Shown here: positions 18,139-26,808 of the stretch, piece after piece
Layout of the letters: every line of letters begins with the position of its first letter
How positions within the stretch are numbered: position 1 is the stretch's first letter
NCBI GenBank assembly: GCA_017161075.1
Contig: CP046174.1
Location: 1,178,001 to 1,242,000 of the forward strand
Length of the DNA stretch: 64,000 nt
Direction: 5' to 3'
Source of the DNA: Erysipelotrichaceae bacterium 66202529
GTDB taxonomy: Bacteria > Bacillota_I > Bacilli_A > Erysipelotrichales > Erysipelotrichaceae
Notes under the pieces: generated by a model
The model's input: only the letters and a program-made list of their open reading frames with translations
Database searches by the model: none
Told to the model about the DNA's origin: nothing
Position numbers and translations under genes: made by a program

Positions 18139-18207
18139 AAAAAATACACTCGCAAAGATGAACTTACAAAAATGCACTCTCAATTATAAAACTACAAAAA
18201 TACACAA
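18139..18207. repeat. Three 28-bp-period repeats, possible IS21-type end
   Basis: AAAAATACACTC, AAAAATGCACTC and AAAAATACAC recur with an exact 28-bp spacing (18139, 18167, 18195). Repeated (T)GCATTTTT-type sequences at about this period are what I remember from the termini of IS21-family elements. No transposase lies beside it, so it would be an orphan end. The rest of the 18082-18367 spacer shows nothing clear. Confidence 0.4.
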
Positions 18208-18367
18208 AGTTAAGCCCAATAATAAAACTGTATTGACAGTGATTCTGCGTATCAGAAAAGCCACCTGAGGCTACAGACGGCTTGCTTTATACTGTATAAG
18301 AGGTGAAGCAAAACTATGTATTGGATAAATCCGAATCAATCTTTTCTATCACAAGCGTGACCAATAC

Positions 18368-21300
18368 CTACAAAGCCTCTTTCTCAAACGGCTCCATGGT
18401 AAACAAATCCATGATTTCATCCTTACTCATGCTGGTTATGCTTGTTTCACTGCTATTGATAAAGGTGTCACTCAGAATATGCTTGCGCTCCTGCAGCTTC
18501 ATGATTTTTTCCTCAATGGAATCCTTCATAATCAGCTTATACACCTGAACATCCTTTGTTTGTCCAATGCGGTAGGCACGATCGGTTGCCTGGTTTTGTG
18601 CAGACAGATTCCACCATGGGTCATAATGGATTACGATTTCCGCATTTGTCAGATTTAAGCCGGTACCGCCGGCTTTTAAGGAGATTAAAAAGACATCTGC
18701 TTCCCCGTTTTGAAACTGCTCCACGTAGGCGTGCCGCAGCTCTTTTTTTGTTTCACCTGTCAGCTTCAGATACCGGATATTCTCTGTTCGCAGCTGTTCT
18801 TCAATCAGCCCCAGCATGGAGGTGAAGCTGGAAAACAGAAGAACACGGCGTCCGCTGTTTCTTGCGGATAACAGCAAATCCATGCAGCCCTTCAGCTTGG
18901 TGGAAGGAAGGGTGACATTTTCATACAGTAGCCGTGCATCACAGCAGATTTCACGCAGCCGGGTCATCATTGCCAGCACCTGAAATTTATCAACCTCCTC
19001 CATCTGCATTTTCTTCTGAAGATCCTGATTGATCGATACCAGATTGGCATAATAGATTTTCTTTTCCTCAGCACTGAATTCCTGAAAATACACCTGTTCC
19101 ATTTTGTCCGGAAGATCCTGCAGCACATCCTTTTTTATACGGCGTAGGATAAACGGCTCGACCATTCGCTTCAGCTGCGTCTGTGCCTTCTCATTCCCGT
19201 TTTTTATGATTTCCCGTTCAAAGAGCTCACGAAAGCGGTGATAATTATATAGATAACCGGGCATCAGAAAATCAAAGATACTCCACAATTCAGCAAGAGA
19301 ATTTTCAATCGGTGTTCCAGTTAGGGCAAAACGGTAGCTTCCCTTTAGCTGTTTTACAGCCATGGCATTTTTCGTTGTGTGATTTTTAATATATTGTGCT
19401 TCATCCAGTAAAATTGCAGTAAAGCTATGAGAGGCATAGTGTTCATAATCCCTGCGGATATAGTCATAGCTGGTAATGATGACATCATACTTATCCAGCT
19501 CCTGAAGCTTCTGTATCCTCTGTGTATTGGTTCCCTGTACACACAGCGCATGAAGATCAAGCGAAAATTTTTGTATCTCATCCTTCCAGTTATAAATCAG
19601 AGATGCCGGACATATGACAATAGAGCAGGGGATGTCATGACCGCCATGCAGACTTTCCAGCATAGCGATTACCTGCAATGTTTTTCCAAGCCCCATATCA
19701 TCCGCTAAAATGCCGCCAAAGCCATAGGCACTCATCGTTTTCAGCCACTGATAGCCAATTTTCTGATAATCACGCAGGATTGCCTCATAATGCGGATCAA
19801 GAGGATACTGCACAGCCTCCACATGGCGCAGCTGTTCCATCATCGCAGTAAATGCTGTTTCCCGACTGACATCGACATGGCTGCTGTGTTCAGCGAAATC
19901 GTCCAGCTGAAATGCGTGGTAGGCATCGACCTCCAGTGTTTTGCTCTTCAAATCCTGCGGTGTCAGATGCAGCTGCTGCAGCAGCTCATCGGTTTCTTGC
20001 AGTCCCTCAGATTGCAGATAGATGAGATCACCGTTTTTCAAGCGATGGAACTTCTTCTTTTTGCGATAGGAACGCATAACGCTGTATAGCTCATCCTTTG
20101 GAATATCAATGCTTGTTACATCCAGCTCCAGCAGACGGTTTTTCATGCGCACACCAACATTCATATGCACCTTCTTTGGTGTCTCCATCTGCCTGATTGC
20201 ATCACTGATATACACATTACACAGCTGGTTCATATAATCCAGACCCTGCTTGAGAAAATTCTGTGCATAGGGAGCCTGTTCCTCTATATAGGCAATATGG
20301 CTGTCTGCGTCAATGCGTGAGGCGTAGGTTTTAACAAACTCTCGGATATGATCCAGCTCCAGAGAGGAATCCGCATGCGGGGCAAAGGCATATTGGGAAG
20401 GGCTGTCCTCATAATGATATAAAAGCCGTATGGAAATATCGCCATGATCTTCAACATCCACATAGCAGTCAATCTCCATCGGATACGGCATGAAGGTTTC
20501 CAGAGAGATACCTTCAAAATGCACATACTCACGAATTGCGGGAATGACATAGGAACAGAAACGAATCATATCATCCTTATGAATAAGAATCTGCCGGTCT
20601 GCACAAAGCTCCTCTAACAGATCCCGCATTTGTTCACTAAGCTCTGCAGAAAAACGTCGGAGGATACCATTCTCCATATAATACCAGCGGGATTCTCCCT
20701 GCAATAGCTGATCCAGGGAAAGCAAAGAGGTAATAACGAAAAAATCATCCTGCATATCAATGCGAAGGCCTATTTCCTGACTGTCCTCATCCGCAAACTG
20801 CAAATCAATGCAATCCAAGGCATCATTGCTGTATAGCTCATAAAACTCATCCATAGACTTTTTATCAATCGTAATCTGCTTACGGCTGGAGCCATAGCCA
20901 TAGGAATACTGAGACTCATGCTCCTTGACATACTGTCTGAGAAAGTAAATTTGTGCCTGCGCAGCCTCATCGAAGGCCTGGATATGGTGTGTGAATTTCA
21001 ACTGTCTGCCGTAATCCACCTCCTGCTGCCTGTCAATGGCATCCAGGAAATTGATAATACTGCGAACAACATAATACCGTTGGATTCCAACCTTGTAATC
21101 CAGTGTCAGCTCCTGATCAAAGGTGGCATGCGCACGCAGCTGTACCTTGTCAAGAAGCGTATTGGCCTGAAATTTAGCCAGATCCTTTCTGGCATACCGG
21201 TCGATAAAGGAACGGGAACGCTCCAGCATCTGTTGCTCCAGATAACGGCGAAAGGCATCCTGTCTTTGTTCAAGCGGGCTATAGGTAAAGGGAAAGGTCT

Positions 21301-21601
21301 TTGGCTTCAATTCATATACGATAAGCAGAACTACACCGATATGTCCGCAGGCAATCTCATGATCCTCGCAATACGGGCACTCACAGGAAAAATCCGTCAG
21401 TATGCCCTCCGCATTCAGAACGATGGAGCAGCGATTCTTATAACCGTAAACAGTCACAACAGCATCTATATCATATAGCTCACCGGGCACTGTTTCCCTT
21501 ATTACAATTTCATCCACAACATCCTGGTCATGATAACGCAGCGCGATCTTCCAGTTTTTTGTGTTGAAATAACGCTGTATTTCAGAATCTAGTATCTTCA
21601 T
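18368..21601 (-). CDS. SNF2-family helicase with N-terminal SWIM zinc finger
   Basis: A 1077-residue protein. A SWIM zinc finger (CECPYCEDHEIACGH, about residues 74-90) comes first, then a long middle region (SNF2-associated type) and a full SNF2/RapA-type ATPase: DDMGLGKTLQVIAM (motif I), LLDEAQYIKN (II), LTGTPIENS (III), LKAGGTGLNLTNA (V) and DRAYRIGQ (VI). These bacterial proteins translocate on double-stranded DNA and are thought to remodel protein-DNA or RNA polymerase complexes. Single gene with RBS GGAGGGG. Confidence 0.93.
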   Translation of the reverse strand: MKILDSEIQRYFNTKNWKIALRYHDQDVVDEIVIRETVPGELYDIDAVVTVYGYKNRCSIVLNAEGILTDFSCECPYCEDHEIACGHIGVVLLIVYELKPKTFPFTYSPLEQRQDAFRRYLEQQMLERSRSFIDRYARKDLAKFQANTLLDKVQLRAHATFDQELTLDYKVGIQRYYVVRSIINFLDAIDRQQEVDYGRQLKFTHHIQAFDEAAQAQIYFLRQYVKEHESQYSYGYGSSRKQITIDKKSMDEFYELYSNDALDCIDLQFADEDSQEIGLRIDMQDDFFVITSLLSLDQLLQGESRWYYMENGILRRFSAELSEQMRDLLEELCADRQILIHKDDMIRFCSYVIPAIREYVHFEGISLETFMPYPMEIDCYVDVEDHGDISIRLLYHYEDSPSQYAFAPHADSSLELDHIREFVKTYASRIDADSHIAYIEEQAPYAQNFLKQGLDYMNQLCNVYISDAIRQMETPKKVHMNVGVRMKNRLLELDVTSIDIPKDELYSVMRSYRKKKKFHRLKNGDLIYLQSEGLQETDELLQQLHLTPQDLKSKTLEVDAYHAFQLDDFAEHSSHVDVSRETAFTAMMEQLRHVEAVQYPLDPHYEAILRDYQKIGYQWLKTMSAYGFGGILADDMGLGKTLQVIAMLESLHGGHDIPCSIVICPASLIYNWKDEIQKFSLDLHALCVQGTNTQRIQKLQELDKYDVIITSYDYIRRDYEHYASHSFTAILLDEAQYIKNHTTKNAMAVKQLKGSYRFALTGTPIENSLAELWSIFDFLMPGYLYNYHRFRELFEREIIKNGNEKAQTQLKRMVEPFILRRIKKDVLQDLPDKMEQVYFQEFSAEEKKIYYANLVSINQDLQKKMQMEEVDKFQVLAMMTRLREICCDARLLYENVTLPSTKLKGCMDLLLSARNSGRRVLLFSSFTSMLGLIEEQLRTENIRYLKLTGETKKELRHAYVEQFQNGEADVFLISLKAGGTGLNLTNAEIVIHYDPWWNLSAQNQATDRAYRIGQTKDVQVYKLIMKDSIEEKIMKLQERKHILSDTFINSSETSITSMSKDEIMDLFTMEPFEKEAL

Positions 21602-22097
21602 GAGACCCCTCCTGTTTCTTCTGTTATTGTATCAGAAAACATACGTGTTCGAAAGTATGACAGTTGCTTTTGATTCGCTTTCTGTGTTTTTTTACCACAG
21701 AATTATGAAACCGCTATTTAGGCTATGCGAATACCTGACAAAACAAAGGGATAATTCGTAATCCGTACATGAGAACAGCAATCAATTTCATATAGGCTTG
21801 CAGGTAGCCGATTATACCATATTGGATGATTCATGTGATGAAGAAATATGAAGCCAGTATGAACCTTTTTCCCTTTTGACGGTTTGGAAATAGATAAGGG
21901 TAAACGGTTTAGAAATGAATTAAGAGAAGCTTATAGATATAGGATGCCATATGACGGTGCTTTTTATGAAAAGACTTCTAAAAAAAGTACGTATAAGCAT
22001 TTGTGATAAAGGTACGTAAAATCGTTTGTGAAAAAAGGAGACAAAAAAAAGAAAAAGGATTATACTGAATTTAAGACAATGGAAGGTGTGTGTGCGT
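21602..22097. other. Gene-free spacer between divergent genes
   Basis: About 495 bp. A -10-like TACAAT for the minus-strand helicase lies within 50 bp of its start. No reading frame, repeat or RNA fold stands out. Confidence 0.45.
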
Positions 22098-23810
22098 ATG
22101 TACAATCAGGGCATTGAGCCGGTAAAAATTGCAGAAGCCATTATACGGGCATTTTATGCAGAGCGCGATATTGACTTTGTGCTGAATCAGTTTCTGGATG
22201 ATATTACCTGGATTGGACCTTGTGAGCACGAATTTTTCCGAGGCAAGCAGGCGATATCCGATTATTTTTATAGTGGCAGTTCTGAGGTTCCTTCCTGTCT
22301 GCTGGAGGATACCGCGTATTATCAGGATATTACGGATGATACGCATGCCGTCGTTACAGGAACCTATACTGTTCGTACACGGGGAGAAGACAGCATTATC
22401 GTCGAAGCCAGGCAGCGGTGCAGCTTTCTGTTTGAACTGCATCAGGGGCGCTGGCTTGTAAGACACCTGCACACTTCGAATATATATCAGGAAATGCAGG
22501 AAACAGATGAATATTTCCCCACAACCGTCGGGAAGCTGACATATGATTATATGCAGGAGCTTCTGCGTGAAAAAACGGAGGTCATTGATATGATCAGCGC
22601 CAATATCAATGGCGGATTAAAGGGAAGTAATGATGATGAGCAGTTTTCTTATTTTTATGTGAGTGAGGGACTGTGTAAATTTCTGGGATATACGTATGAT
22701 GAATTTATGGAAATGAGTAACGGTACGGCGGTTGGCGCAGTTTATCCACCGGATCTGGAAGGAGCATTGCAGGCCTGTGCACGCTGCTTTGCGAACGGCG
22801 CAAGCTATTCTGCAGAATACCGGATTCGTAAAAAAGACGGCTCTCTTGTATGGATGCTGGATACCGGGAGAAAGAGCGTCGATGCGTTTGGAGAAACAAA
22901 AATCAACAGCATTCTGACAGATATCACCGCTATGAAGCAGGCGGAATTTGACCGGCAGGTGGAGCGTGAGCGCTACCGCATAGCTTTGGAGAACATCACC
23001 GATGTTATGTTTGAGTATGATTTACGAGAGGATGCACTGGTGAAATATGAGCGCCGCGATTATGATAAGCAAAATCCGGTGGAAAAAATTCATATCGCCT
23101 CCTATTTAGAGCATATGGAGGAGGATGGCAGCGTACATCTGGATGATATCGGAACGCTGAAGGCTTATATGCTTGCGAAGCTGCAGGCAGAAAGCATCGA
23201 TATCCGTCTGCGGCTTCAGGACGAATGGAAATGGGTTCAGGTGCAGTGCAGCTATATTTATGAGGGGGATGAAATTGTACGCTGTATCGGAATATGGAAA
23301 GATATTACGGAAGAAAAGCTGCGAATGGATTCTCTGATTGACATCAGCAAACGCGATGCTCTGACACATCTGTATAATCAAAGCAGTGCGCAGGAGCATA
23401 TCAGTGAGGTACTGGCATGTCAACGGGATTGTGCGCTGCTGATTATAGATATTGACAATTTTAAAACTGTCAATGACAGCTTTGGACACCTGTCTGGAAA
23501 TGAAATGCTGTTATCAATGACCGGCATTCTAAAGGATTTGGGAAGCGAAATATTTACTGCACGAATTGGCGGTGATGAATTTTTATTATTGGTTGAGCAT
23601 TCGCATATTGCACAGGCAAAGCTCTATGCCCAGCAGCTTCATGAAAAAGCGCGCGGTATCAGACTGCATAATTATCAGCTGACGCTGAGTATCGGAATTG
23701 CATACAGCCGTCCAACAGATTCCTATCAGGATTTGTTTATGCGGGCTGATATGGCCATGTATGAAGCAAAACGCAAGGGTAGAAATCAGACGGCCGTCCA
23801 CGAAACGTAA
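22098..23810 (+). CDS. Diguanylate cyclase with SnoaL-like and PAS sensor domains
   Basis: A 570-residue cytoplasmic signalling protein without membrane segments. Residues about 5-140 look like a SnoaL/NTF2-like ligand pocket, followed by a PAS domain (GYTYDEF...YRIRKKDGSLVW), a second PAS-like segment (LENITDVMFEYD) and a GGDEF domain with intact RIGGDEFLLLV and LTLSIGIAYS. It should make c-di-GMP from two GTP when its sensor domains detect a signal. I see no RxxD inhibitory site just before GGDEF. I chose the ATG at 22098; upstream GTG codons are possible. Confidence 0.88.
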   Translation: MYNQGIEPVKIAEAIIRAFYAERDIDFVLNQFLDDITWIGPCEHEFFRGKQAISDYFYSGSSEVPSCLLEDTAYYQDITDDTHAVVTGTYTVRTRGEDSIIVEARQRCSFLFELHQGRWLVRHLHTSNIYQEMQETDEYFPTTVGKLTYDYMQELLREKTEVIDMISANINGGLKGSNDDEQFSYFYVSEGLCKFLGYTYDEFMEMSNGTAVGAVYPPDLEGALQACARCFANGASYSAEYRIRKKDGSLVWMLDTGRKSVDAFGETKINSILTDITAMKQAEFDRQVERERYRIALENITDVMFEYDLREDALVKYERRDYDKQNPVEKIHIASYLEHMEEDGSVHLDDIGTLKAYMLAKLQAESIDIRLRLQDEWKWVQVQCSYIYEGDEIVRCIGIWKDITEEKLRMDSLIDISKRDALTHLYNQSSAQEHISEVLACQRDCALLIIDIDNFKTVNDSFGHLSGNEMLLSMTGILKDLGSEIFTARIGGDEFLLLVEHSHIAQAKLYAQQLHEKARGIRLHNYQLTLSIGIAYSRPTDSYQDLFMRADMAMYEAKRKGRNQTAVHET

Positions 23811-23860
23811 AAAAAATTACTTACGAGAGCTAGAAAATCGTGATAAAATAGAAACGAAGC

Positions 23861-23918
23861 AACGTGTGTTCCTGGTGATGTAAGTCCAGTTGTCAGGGAG
23901 ACACGTTTTCTTATTTTC
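23861..23918 (+). terminator. Long hairpin ahead of the CarD-like gene
   Basis: AACGTGT-g-TTCCTG (23861-23874) pairs with CAGGGA-g-ACACGTT (23894-23907), followed by TTTCTTATTTT. It either ends the GGDEF transcript or acts as a leader for the next gene, whose RBS starts only about 12 bp later. Confidence 0.7.
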
Positions 23919-23930
23919 GGAGGTGATATC

Positions 23931-24428
23931 ATGTTTGAGATTCATGATTATGTTCGTTACGGCTCTTTTGGTCTGTTTCAAATTGTTGATAAAATACAAA
24001 AAACAATCAAAAACGGTGTTGTGAAGGACTGCTATGTACTATATGGAGTCCAGCAGGTTAAGACGAGAATTGAGACACCGGTGGATAATCCGGGGCTGCG
24101 TAAGGTGCTGAGCATGGAGGATATTGACAGCCTGATCACGAAAATGCCGGACATTGAGACAAACTGGATTATGGATAAGAAAAAGCGTGAGGAGGAGTTT
24201 CGCAATGCCTTGCGCTGCGGGGACTGTATTGCGCTGGTGCGGGTTATGAAAACAATTTATGCTGTGAAGGAGGAAAAAGCGCGAAACAGGAAGCAGTTAT
24301 CCTACACGGATCATTCCATTTTTGAACAGGCACAGCAGCAGCTTTTGGAGGAAATCGCATTTGGTGCACAGATCAGTGTGGAAGAAGCTGATGATTATAT
24401 AAGAAAAAAGCTCAGCATAGAGGAATAA
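23931..24428 (+). CDS. CarD/CdnL-family transcription regulator
   Basis: A 165-residue protein with the CarD N-terminal RNA-polymerase-binding fold (MFEIHDYVRYGSFGLFQIVD, Tudor-like) and a helical C-terminus. Family members bind the RNA polymerase beta subunit and stabilise open complexes, typically at rRNA promoters. The RBS is GGAGGTGAT. The preceding hairpin could attenuate it. Confidence 0.88.
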   Translation: MFEIHDYVRYGSFGLFQIVDKIQKTIKNGVVKDCYVLYGVQQVKTRIETPVDNPGLRKVLSMEDIDSLITKMPDIETNWIMDKKKREEEFRNALRCGDCIALVRVMKTIYAVKEEKARNRKQLSYTDHSIFEQAQQQLLEEIAFGAQISVEEADDYIRKKLSIEE

Positions 24429-24481
24429 GCGATGTAAAGGGCAAAACAAAGCTGTATAAAAACGTATATTATAATATCTTT

Positions 24482-24931
24482 ATGGAAAAGGATGTTAAGC
24501 ATATGATGATCCAAAGCATGATCCATGAAAAGAAAGAATTGATCAGACAAGGGATCATGAAGATGGATGAAAAACAGATCTGGTCATATGAAAAGAGATA
24601 TCTAGATATCTTGAATCAAGAATTGGAAAAGTATGCGGCTGAGCATTCAAAAAAAGTAAAAGCAAAATATGTACTAGGATATATAAAACTGATGAGAAGG
24701 ATGGTTGAGTATAAAGAATAACATCTAAGATTCATCAAAGATTTCACTGTATCTTCAGATAATAACATAGCAGAAAGACAAATGCGTCCGACGAAAGCAA
24801 AGAAGATCAGCGGTCAGAGTCTCAGCCTTGAAACAGCAAATAATTTTGCGGCAATGCATACAGTAATACAGACCTGTTCCTTACAAGGTAAAAATACACT
24901 TGAAGAAATCAAAGCCATCCTTCTATCATAA
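24482..24931 (+). pseudogene. IS66-family transposase remnant (C-terminal part)
   Basis: Two in-frame stretches separated by one stop (24719-24721) encode the end of an IS66 TnpC-like transposase: IWSYEKRYLDILNQEL, then after the stop FTVSSDNNIAERQMRPTKAK and KISGQ. The DNNIAER motif with its catalytic glutamate is the IS66 hallmark. The N-terminal two thirds are gone. It is inactive and followed by a hairpin that overlaps its end. Confidence 0.85.
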
Positions 24932-24945
24932 AAGGATGGCTTTGG
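24911..24945 (+). terminator. Hairpin at the end of the IS66 remnant
   Basis: AAAGCCATCCTT (24911-24922) pairs perfectly with AAGGATGGCTTT (24932-24943). The T-run is short. Confidence 0.65.
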
Positions 24946-25020
24946 CATTCTAACATCTAATCCTTATCGTTGAATAGTTACCAGCTTTTTGAATTTTCCT
25001 GGAATTTTTTTAAGAATCTA

Positions 25021-25049
25021 TTGACAAATGCACGGAAAACGAGTAGAAT
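25021..25049 (+). promoter_or_regulatory. Promoter of tRNA-Gln
   Basis: TTGACA (25021-25026), 17-bp spacer, TAGAAT (25044-25049): a near-consensus sigma-A promoter about 23 bp before the tRNA. Confidence 0.9.
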
Positions 25050-25071
25050 AACATCGTTGCCGCTGAGAGAT

Positions 25072-25147
25072 TGGGGTATAGCCAAGCGGTAAGGCACCAG
25101 ACTCTGAATCTGGCATTTCCTTGGTTCGAATCCAAGTACCCCAGCCA
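25072..25147 (+). tRNA. tRNA-Gln (anticodon CTG)
   Basis: A complete 76-nt cloverleaf. Acceptor arms are TGGGGTA/TACCCCA with discriminator G and an encoded CCA. The anticodon stem is CCAGA/TCTGG with loop CTCTGAA (anticodon CTG), and the T arm contains GGTTCGAATCC. It has its own promoter and terminator and lies just upstream of gltX. Confidence 0.96.
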
Positions 25148-25159
25148 ATAAAAAACGAG

Positions 25160-25181
25160 AGTCGCTTCGGCGACTTTTTTG
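25160..25181 (+). terminator. Terminator of tRNA-Gln
   Basis: AGTCGC-TTCG-GCGACT (25160-25175) followed by TTTTT. Confidence 0.9.
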
Positions 25182-25270
25182 TTTATCAGAGGGTACGTTC
25201 CCGAAGCATTTCGGGAAATGCCAAGCTGCTGCCAATACATAAAACCATAAAAATGGAAAGGAAGGCCCGT

Positions 25271-26731
25271 ATGAAAAAAGTAAGAACAAGATTTGCACCA
25301 AGTCCTACCGGGTATATGCATATCGGAAATCTGAGAACTGCATTATTTGAATATCTGATTGCCAAGCATGAGGATGGGGATTTCATTCTGCGTATCGAGG
25401 ACACCGATCAGGAGCGTTACGTGGATGGCGCTGTGGAAATCATATATGATACCTTAAAGGAAGTTGGTCTGCGCCACGATGAAGGCCCGGATGTCGGAGG
25501 AGATTTCGGCCCGTATGTACAGTCTGAACGTCTGCCGATGTATAAAGAATATGCAGACCGGCTGGTTGATCTTGGAGGCGCTCATTACTGCTTCTGCGGT
25601 GAGGAAGAAATTGAAAAGCAGAGAAAAGAGGCCGAAAGCCTTGGAATCTCTTTCAAATATGATGATCCTTGCAAGCACGTATCCGTGGAAGAAGCAAGAG
25701 AGCGTATCGCGAACGGGGAGAAGTATGTTGTTCGCCAGACCATCCGTCATGGCGGTGAAACGTATTTCGATGATGAGGTGTATGGACGCATCGAGGTGGA
25801 TAACAGCATTCTGGATGAATCCGTACTTTTAAAAAGCGACGGCTATCCTACATATAACTTTGCGAATATTGTGGATGATCACCAGATGGGTATCACACAT
25901 GTTGTACGCGGAAATGAGTACCTGTCCTCTACACCAAAATATAATCTGATCTATCAGTCCTTTGGGTGGGATATTCCAACCTATGTACATGTGCCGCCTG
26001 TCATGAAGGATGAGCAGCATAAGCTGAGTAAGCGAAACGGTGATGCGAGCTTTCAGGATCTGGTGAAAAAGGGATATCTGCCGGAAGCTATCCTGAATTA
26101 CATCGCTTTGCTTGGCTGGTCTCCGGAAACTGAGCAGGAAATCTACACGCTGGAGGAATTGATCAGGGTGTTTGATATCAAACGGATTTCCAAATCTCCG
26201 GCAATTTTTGATATTGACAAGCTGACATGGATGAATGGGATGTATCTGCGTGCCATGAGCACAGAGCAGTTCTGTGAGCTTGCAAAGCCTTATATCGAAC
26301 AGTCTGTACACAGAGCGGTGGATATGATGGCGGTTGCCCGTATTTTGCAGCCTCGATGCGATATTCTGACCTCCATTCCAGAAAGCCTGGATTTCATTGA
26401 TGAGCTGCCGGAATATGATAATGCAATGTATATTCATAAGAAAATGAAGACAACCTATGAAATTGCATTAAAGGCATTACAGGCAGCACAGGAAGCCTTA
26501 ACAGAGCTGAATGACTGGTCAAGTGAGGAAACCCTGCATGAGCTTCTGCTGGCTCTGCCTAAGCAGATGGAAATGAAAAACGGACAAATTCTGTGGCCGG
26601 TTCGTACGGCAATTACAGGAAAGCAGTTCACACCTGGCGGTGCTATTGAGATTGCGCACATTCTTGGAAAAGAGGAAACGCTGAAGCGTATTGCCAAGGG
26701 AATCGAAAAGCTAAAGAAAGAGCTGGCTTAA
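25271..26731 (+). CDS. gltX: Glutamyl-tRNA synthetase
   Basis: A 486-residue class I synthetase that charges tRNA-Glu and, in bacteria without GlnRS, also misacylates tRNA-Gln for amidation by GatCAB. The ATP-binding motifs are HIGN (in [20 protein letters not shown]) and [21 protein letters not shown] is the glutamate-binding region. The open frame extends upstream through the tRNA and its terminator, but the real start is the ATG at 25271 after GGAAAGGAAGG. Its neighbour tRNA-Gln fits the indirect tRNA-Gln pathway, though gatCAB is not in this window. Confidence 0.96.
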   Translation: MKKVRTRFAPSPTGYMHIGNLRTALFEYLIAKHEDGDFILRIEDTDQERYVDGAVEIIYDTLKEVGLRHDEGPDVGGDFGPYVQSERLPMYKEYADRLVDLGGAHYCFCGEEEIEKQRKEAESLGISFKYDDPCKHVSVEEARERIANGEKYVVRQTIRHGGETYFDDEVYGRIEVDNSILDESVLLKSDGYPTYNFANIVDDHQMGITHVVRGNEYLSSTPKYNLIYQSFGWDIPTYVHVPPVMKDEQHKLSKRNGDASFQDLVKKGYLPEAILNYIALLGWSPETEQEIYTLEELIRVFDIKRISKSPAIFDIDKLTWMNGMYLRAMSTEQFCELAKPYIEQSVHRAVDMMAVARILQPRCDILTSIPESLDFIDELPEYDNAMYIHKKMKTTYEIALKALQAAQEALTELNDWSSEETLHELLLALPKQMEMKNGQILWPVRTAITGKQFTPGGAIEIAHILGKEETLKRIAKGIEKLKKELA

Positions 26732-26742
26732 AGGATATAAAT

Positions 26743-26787
26743 AAAAAGTGGATAACAACACCGTGTGTGTGACTGTCCACTTTTTTT
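26743..26787. terminator. Bidirectional terminator between convergent genes
   Basis: AAAAAGTGGA (26743-26752) pairs with TCCACTTTTT (26776-26785). It serves gltX and the minus-strand regulator. Confidence 0.85.
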
Positions 26788-26808
26788 GTATGTAGAAGAA
26801 AATGCGTT

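Noticed and set aside
18139..18207. CRISPR array
   Set aside because: Only three short, imperfect repeats at a 28-bp period; no spacer-repeat structure and no cas genes.
18303..18548. 81-aa plus-strand hydrophobic frame
   Set aside because: Antisense to the end of the SNF2 gene, GTG start without strong context; composition explained by the complementary coding strand.
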